From Bacteroides timonensis (GTDB lineage: Bacteria > Bacteroidota > Bacteroidia > Bacteroidales > Bacteroidaceae), in contig NZ_CBVI010000117.1 of the NCBI RefSeq assembly GCF_000513195.1, positions 1 to 56,630 of the forward strand: a stretch of 56,630 nt of DNA. Reading direction: 5' to 3'. A program made the position numbers and the translations under genes. This document shows, piece after piece, positions 54,393 through 56,630 of this stretch (positions within the stretch are counted from its first letter, which is position 1; each line of letters begins with the position of its first letter). The notes beneath the pieces are model-generated. The model made no database searches. It was given only the letters and a program-made list of their open reading frames with translations, and was not told the DNA's origin.

Positions 54393-55441
54393 TCAATAAC
54401 CGTTTTACCAATTTCCTGCTTGCTCCACGTTATCGGACGGCAAGGCATCTGTTTCTGCAATTCGTGGTATTTATGATTACAGTAAACATACTTTGGAATG
54501 TCCCCATGCGACCACTCAGCTTCCCTCAAAGGTTGCTGGGATGGGCCATCTATTTTATTTCCATTGATGCAGTTTTCTATATCAATCTTTATTGGCTATT
54601 CCCTCGCTTCCTGCTGAAAAATCGCCTGTTGATATATGCCCTCGGTGTATCCGGAGTTAGTCTGATAGTCATTATAGCTGTAGCCATATTCCAAATTTTC
54701 ACCATCGACATTTCTGTTCCCTCATCCGATAACGGTCTGTTGCCTATCGTGGTAAATGCTATATCAGGAGTATTAGCCATGGGATTTACCGTAGCCGGAA
54801 TGTCCGCCATACTCCTGCTCCGTCACTGGATACTCTATAACCAGCGTGTAGATGAGATCCAATCTGCCACTCTGCATTCTGAATTGAAGTTTCTCAAAAA
54901 CCAGATAAATCCTCACTTCTTATTCAATATGCTGAATAATGCCAATGTACTCATTCGAAAAAATCCCGCAGAAGCATCTAAAGTATTATTCAAGCTTGAA
55001 GATTTATTGCGTTACCAGATGAATGATAATTTCCGCGAACATGTACCTCTCCGTTCCGATATCCATTTCCTGAACGATTATTTGAATCTGGAAAAAGTAC
55101 GGCGTGACCACTTTGACTACGATATCACAGAGGAAGGTAATATCGATGGCATACAATTGCCGGCCTTACTATTCATTCCCTTTGTAGAGAATGCAGTGAA
55201 ACATAATTTCGATAGTGAACATCCGTCATACGTTCACCTTTTCTTCAAGGTTGATGATAATCAATTGGAATTCCAATGTGAAAACTCCAAGCCTGCCGTA
55301 GCAACAGGCAAGAGCCGTGTAGGCGGAATCGGACTAACAAACATCCGACGTCGGCTCGAACTCTTATATGTCGGTCGCTATTTACTGGAAGTGTCCGAGA
55401 CAGAAAACAAATATGTAGTAAATTTAAAGCTGAACTTATGA
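54389..55441 (+). CDS. LytS-type sensor histidine kinase
   Basis: The 350-residue kinase has four membrane helices (about 20-38, 50-75, 82-105 and 120-146), the phosphoacceptor His176 in QINPHFLFNMLNN, the N-box LPALLFIPFVENAVKHNF and the G-box GGIGLTNIRRRLELLY. It overlaps the pseudokinase gene upstream and the LytTR regulator downstream by 4 nt each. The three proteins are thus probably made together. The membrane helices suggest sensing of an envelope or small-molecule signal. Confidence 0.93.
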   Translation: MINNRFTNFLLAPRYRTARHLFLQFVVFMITVNILWNVPMRPLSFPQRLLGWAIYFISIDAVFYINLYWLFPRFLLKNRLLIYALGVSGVSLIVIIAVAIFQIFTIDISVPSSDNGLLPIVVNAISGVLAMGFTVAGMSAILLLRHWILYNQRVDEIQSATLHSELKFLKNQINPHFLFNMLNNANVLIRKNPAEASKVLFKLEDLLRYQMNDNFREHVPLRSDIHFLNDYLNLEKVRRDHFDYDITEEGNIDGIQLPALLFIPFVENAVKHNFDSEHPSYVHLFFKVDDNQLEFQCENSKPAVATGKSRVGGIGLTNIRRRLELLYVGRYLLEVSETENKYVVNLKLNL

Positions 55442-56160
55442 ATTGTATTATAATAGATGATGAACCCCTGGCACGCGAGGCTATGGAAATGCTGGTAGAA
55501 GAAAATAAAGAGCTCTGCTTACTGAGCATGTTCAACAATGCAGTGTCCGCTGCACGGTTTATGGAAGAACATTCTGTCGATCTAATCTTTCTGGATATCC
55601 AGATGCCCGGTATCACCGGCATAGAGTTCGCACATACTGTCTCCAAACGAACACTTATCATCTTCACCACTGCCTATACGGAATATGCACTGGATAGCTA
55701 TGAAGTCGATGCCATCGACTATCTGGTCAAGCCGATAGAAACAGAACGTTTCCAGAAAGCTGTACAGAAGGCTCTCTCCTATCATTCATTATTGATGAAA
55801 GAAGAAAAAGAGGCCATCGAAGCCAATGTATCTTCCGAGTATTTCTTTGTCAAGTCCGAACGGAAATATTTCAAAGTAAACTATGCCGATATTCTCTTCA
55901 TCGAAGGATTGAAAGACTATGTAATCCTTCAATTACCGGAGCAGCGCATCATAACCCGTATGAATATGAAAGGCATCTCCGAGCTCCTGCCCCAGGATCT
56001 GTTCCTCCGTGTAAACAAGTCCTATATCGTCAATACCCGTCACATCGATTCATTTGATAACAATGACATCTATATAGGCAATTATGAGATTGCCATAGGC
56101 AACAGCTACCGCGATACATTCTTTGAAGAATTTCTAATGAAAGGAAAAAGAAAAGGATAA
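55438..56160 (+). CDS. LytTR-family response regulator
   Basis: The 240-residue regulator has a receiver domain (phosphoacceptor D53 in LIFLDIQMPG, K102-type lysine in DYLVKPIE) and a LytTR DNA-binding domain (about 140-238, YFFVKSERKYFKVNYADILF, then NKSYIVNTRHIDSF). It is the output of the adjacent kinase. Its targets may include the TonB-dependent receptor upstream, but no site was identified. Confidence 0.94.
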   Translation: MNCIIIDDEPLAREAMEMLVEENKELCLLSMFNNAVSAARFMEEHSVDLIFLDIQMPGITGIEFAHTVSKRTLIIFTTAYTEYALDSYEVDAIDYLVKPIETERFQKAVQKALSYHSLLMKEEKEAIEANVSSEYFFVKSERKYFKVNYADILFIEGLKDYVILQLPEQRIITRMNMKGISELLPQDLFLRVNKSYIVNTRHIDSFDNNDIYIGNYEIAIGNSYRDTFFEEFLMKGKRKG

Positions 56161-56177
56161 TATAAAAAATAATGATG

Positions 56178-56185
56178 TACATTTG
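56178..56185 (+). promoter_or_regulatory. Promoter -7 element for the last gene
   Basis: TACATTTG lies 36 nt before the ATG at 56222. The upstream region is A/T-rich without a clear TTTG. Confidence 0.5.
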
Positions 56186-56221
56186 TATTTTGGAATTAAG
56201 CAACTTAACAAGTTTACAGAT

Positions 56222-56630
56222 ATGATACAAATTCGTCCCAGCCAACTTTCTGACTTAGACCGCCTGATGGAGATATTCGATCATGCCCGCAAGTTTATGG
56301 CATCCGTAGGAAACGGAAACCAGTGGATCAACGGCTACCCGCAGCGTGAACTGATTGCCAAAGAAATCACCGACGGACATTGCTATGCATGTGAAAATGA
56401 GCACGGAAAAATCATCGGAACATTTTGTTTTGTTCCGAGTCCCGACCCCTTTTATGCCATTATCGAAGATGGAGCCTGGCTGAATGATGATCCCTATTAT
56501 GTGATTCACCGTATCGCTTCCGACGGAAGTCATAAAGGCATTGGCGATATCTGTTTAAATTGGTGCGCCAAGCAATATCCAAGCTTACGTGCGGACACAC
56601 ATAAAGACAATATCATCATGCAAAACCTCC
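56222..56630 (+). CDS. GNAT-family acetyltransferase, 5' part (runs off the right edge)
   Basis: The frame begins at ATG 56222 and encodes at least 136 residues up to the window end. The start MIQIRPSQLSDLDRLMEIFD and the later segment VIHRIASDGSHKGIGDICLN, where acetyl-CoA would bind, match GNAT enzymes; the C-terminus is missing only because the window ends. The acetylated substrate is unknown. It has its own promoter, separate from the regulator upstream. Confidence 0.85.
   Translation, partial: MIQIRPSQLSDLDRLMEIFDHARKFMASVGNGNQWINGYPQRELIAKEITDGHCYACENEHGKIIGTFCFVPSPDPFYAIIEDGAWLNDDPYYVIHRIASDGSHKGIGDICLNWCAKQYPSLRADTHKDNIIMQNL

Overview
The window reads as a stretch of a Bacteroides-type chromosome (phylum Bacteroidota). 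Support: a fused bioB-bioA gene followed by bioF, bioG, bioC and bioD; a SusC/SusD pair under an ECF sigma/FecR switch; promoters of the TTTG / TAnnTTTG type instead of -35/-10 boxes; no obvious Shine-Dalgarno sequences; and a leftward 16S rRNA gene whose 5' end matches this group. The species cannot be named from the sequence alone.

Layout. 1-1500: 5' end of a 16S gene with three tandem rRNA promoters, then a repeat element with cores spaced exactly 22 bp. 1500-8125: a small ORF of unknown function and the biotin operon. 8174-16060: a family 2 glycosyltransferase, a LolC/E-like permease, a class I/II aminotransferase, a fucose-isomerase-like protein and a membrane sensor kinase with a periplasmic ligand domain. 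16204-34521 (all leftward): twelve MacB/FtsX-type permeases in six A+B pairs, one ATPase, one HlyD-type adaptor and one DUF2807 protein. They form two transcription units, each preceded by a sigma-54-like promoter and the same palindrome at the same distance. 35138-38018: three truncated genes (acetyltransferase, beta-ketoacyl synthase, DUF5686 outer-membrane protein) joined end to end, a decaying deletion scar. 38114-44366: sigma factor, FecR, SusC, SusD. 44514-48160: glucosaminidase/LysM protein, cytidine deaminase, hybrid sensor kinase. 48296-50801: an ABC-F protein with a long leader holding a five-codon ORF and competing RNA pairings, then an ACT-domain protein. 50858-56160: a TonB-dependent receptor, a histidine kinase homologue without its histidine, an intact LytS-type kinase and a LytTR response regulator. 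The window ends inside a GNAT acetyltransferase.

The most unusual items are (1) the six-pair permease array served by one ATPase and one adaptor, with its matched sigma-54/enhancer architecture; (2) four intergenic elements with unrelated sequences but the same design, short cores repeated every 22-23 bp; (3) the ABC-F leader; (4) the pseudokinase-kinase pair; and (5) the three-gene mosaic pseudogene. No tRNA, CRISPR array, insertion sequence or phage gene was seen.
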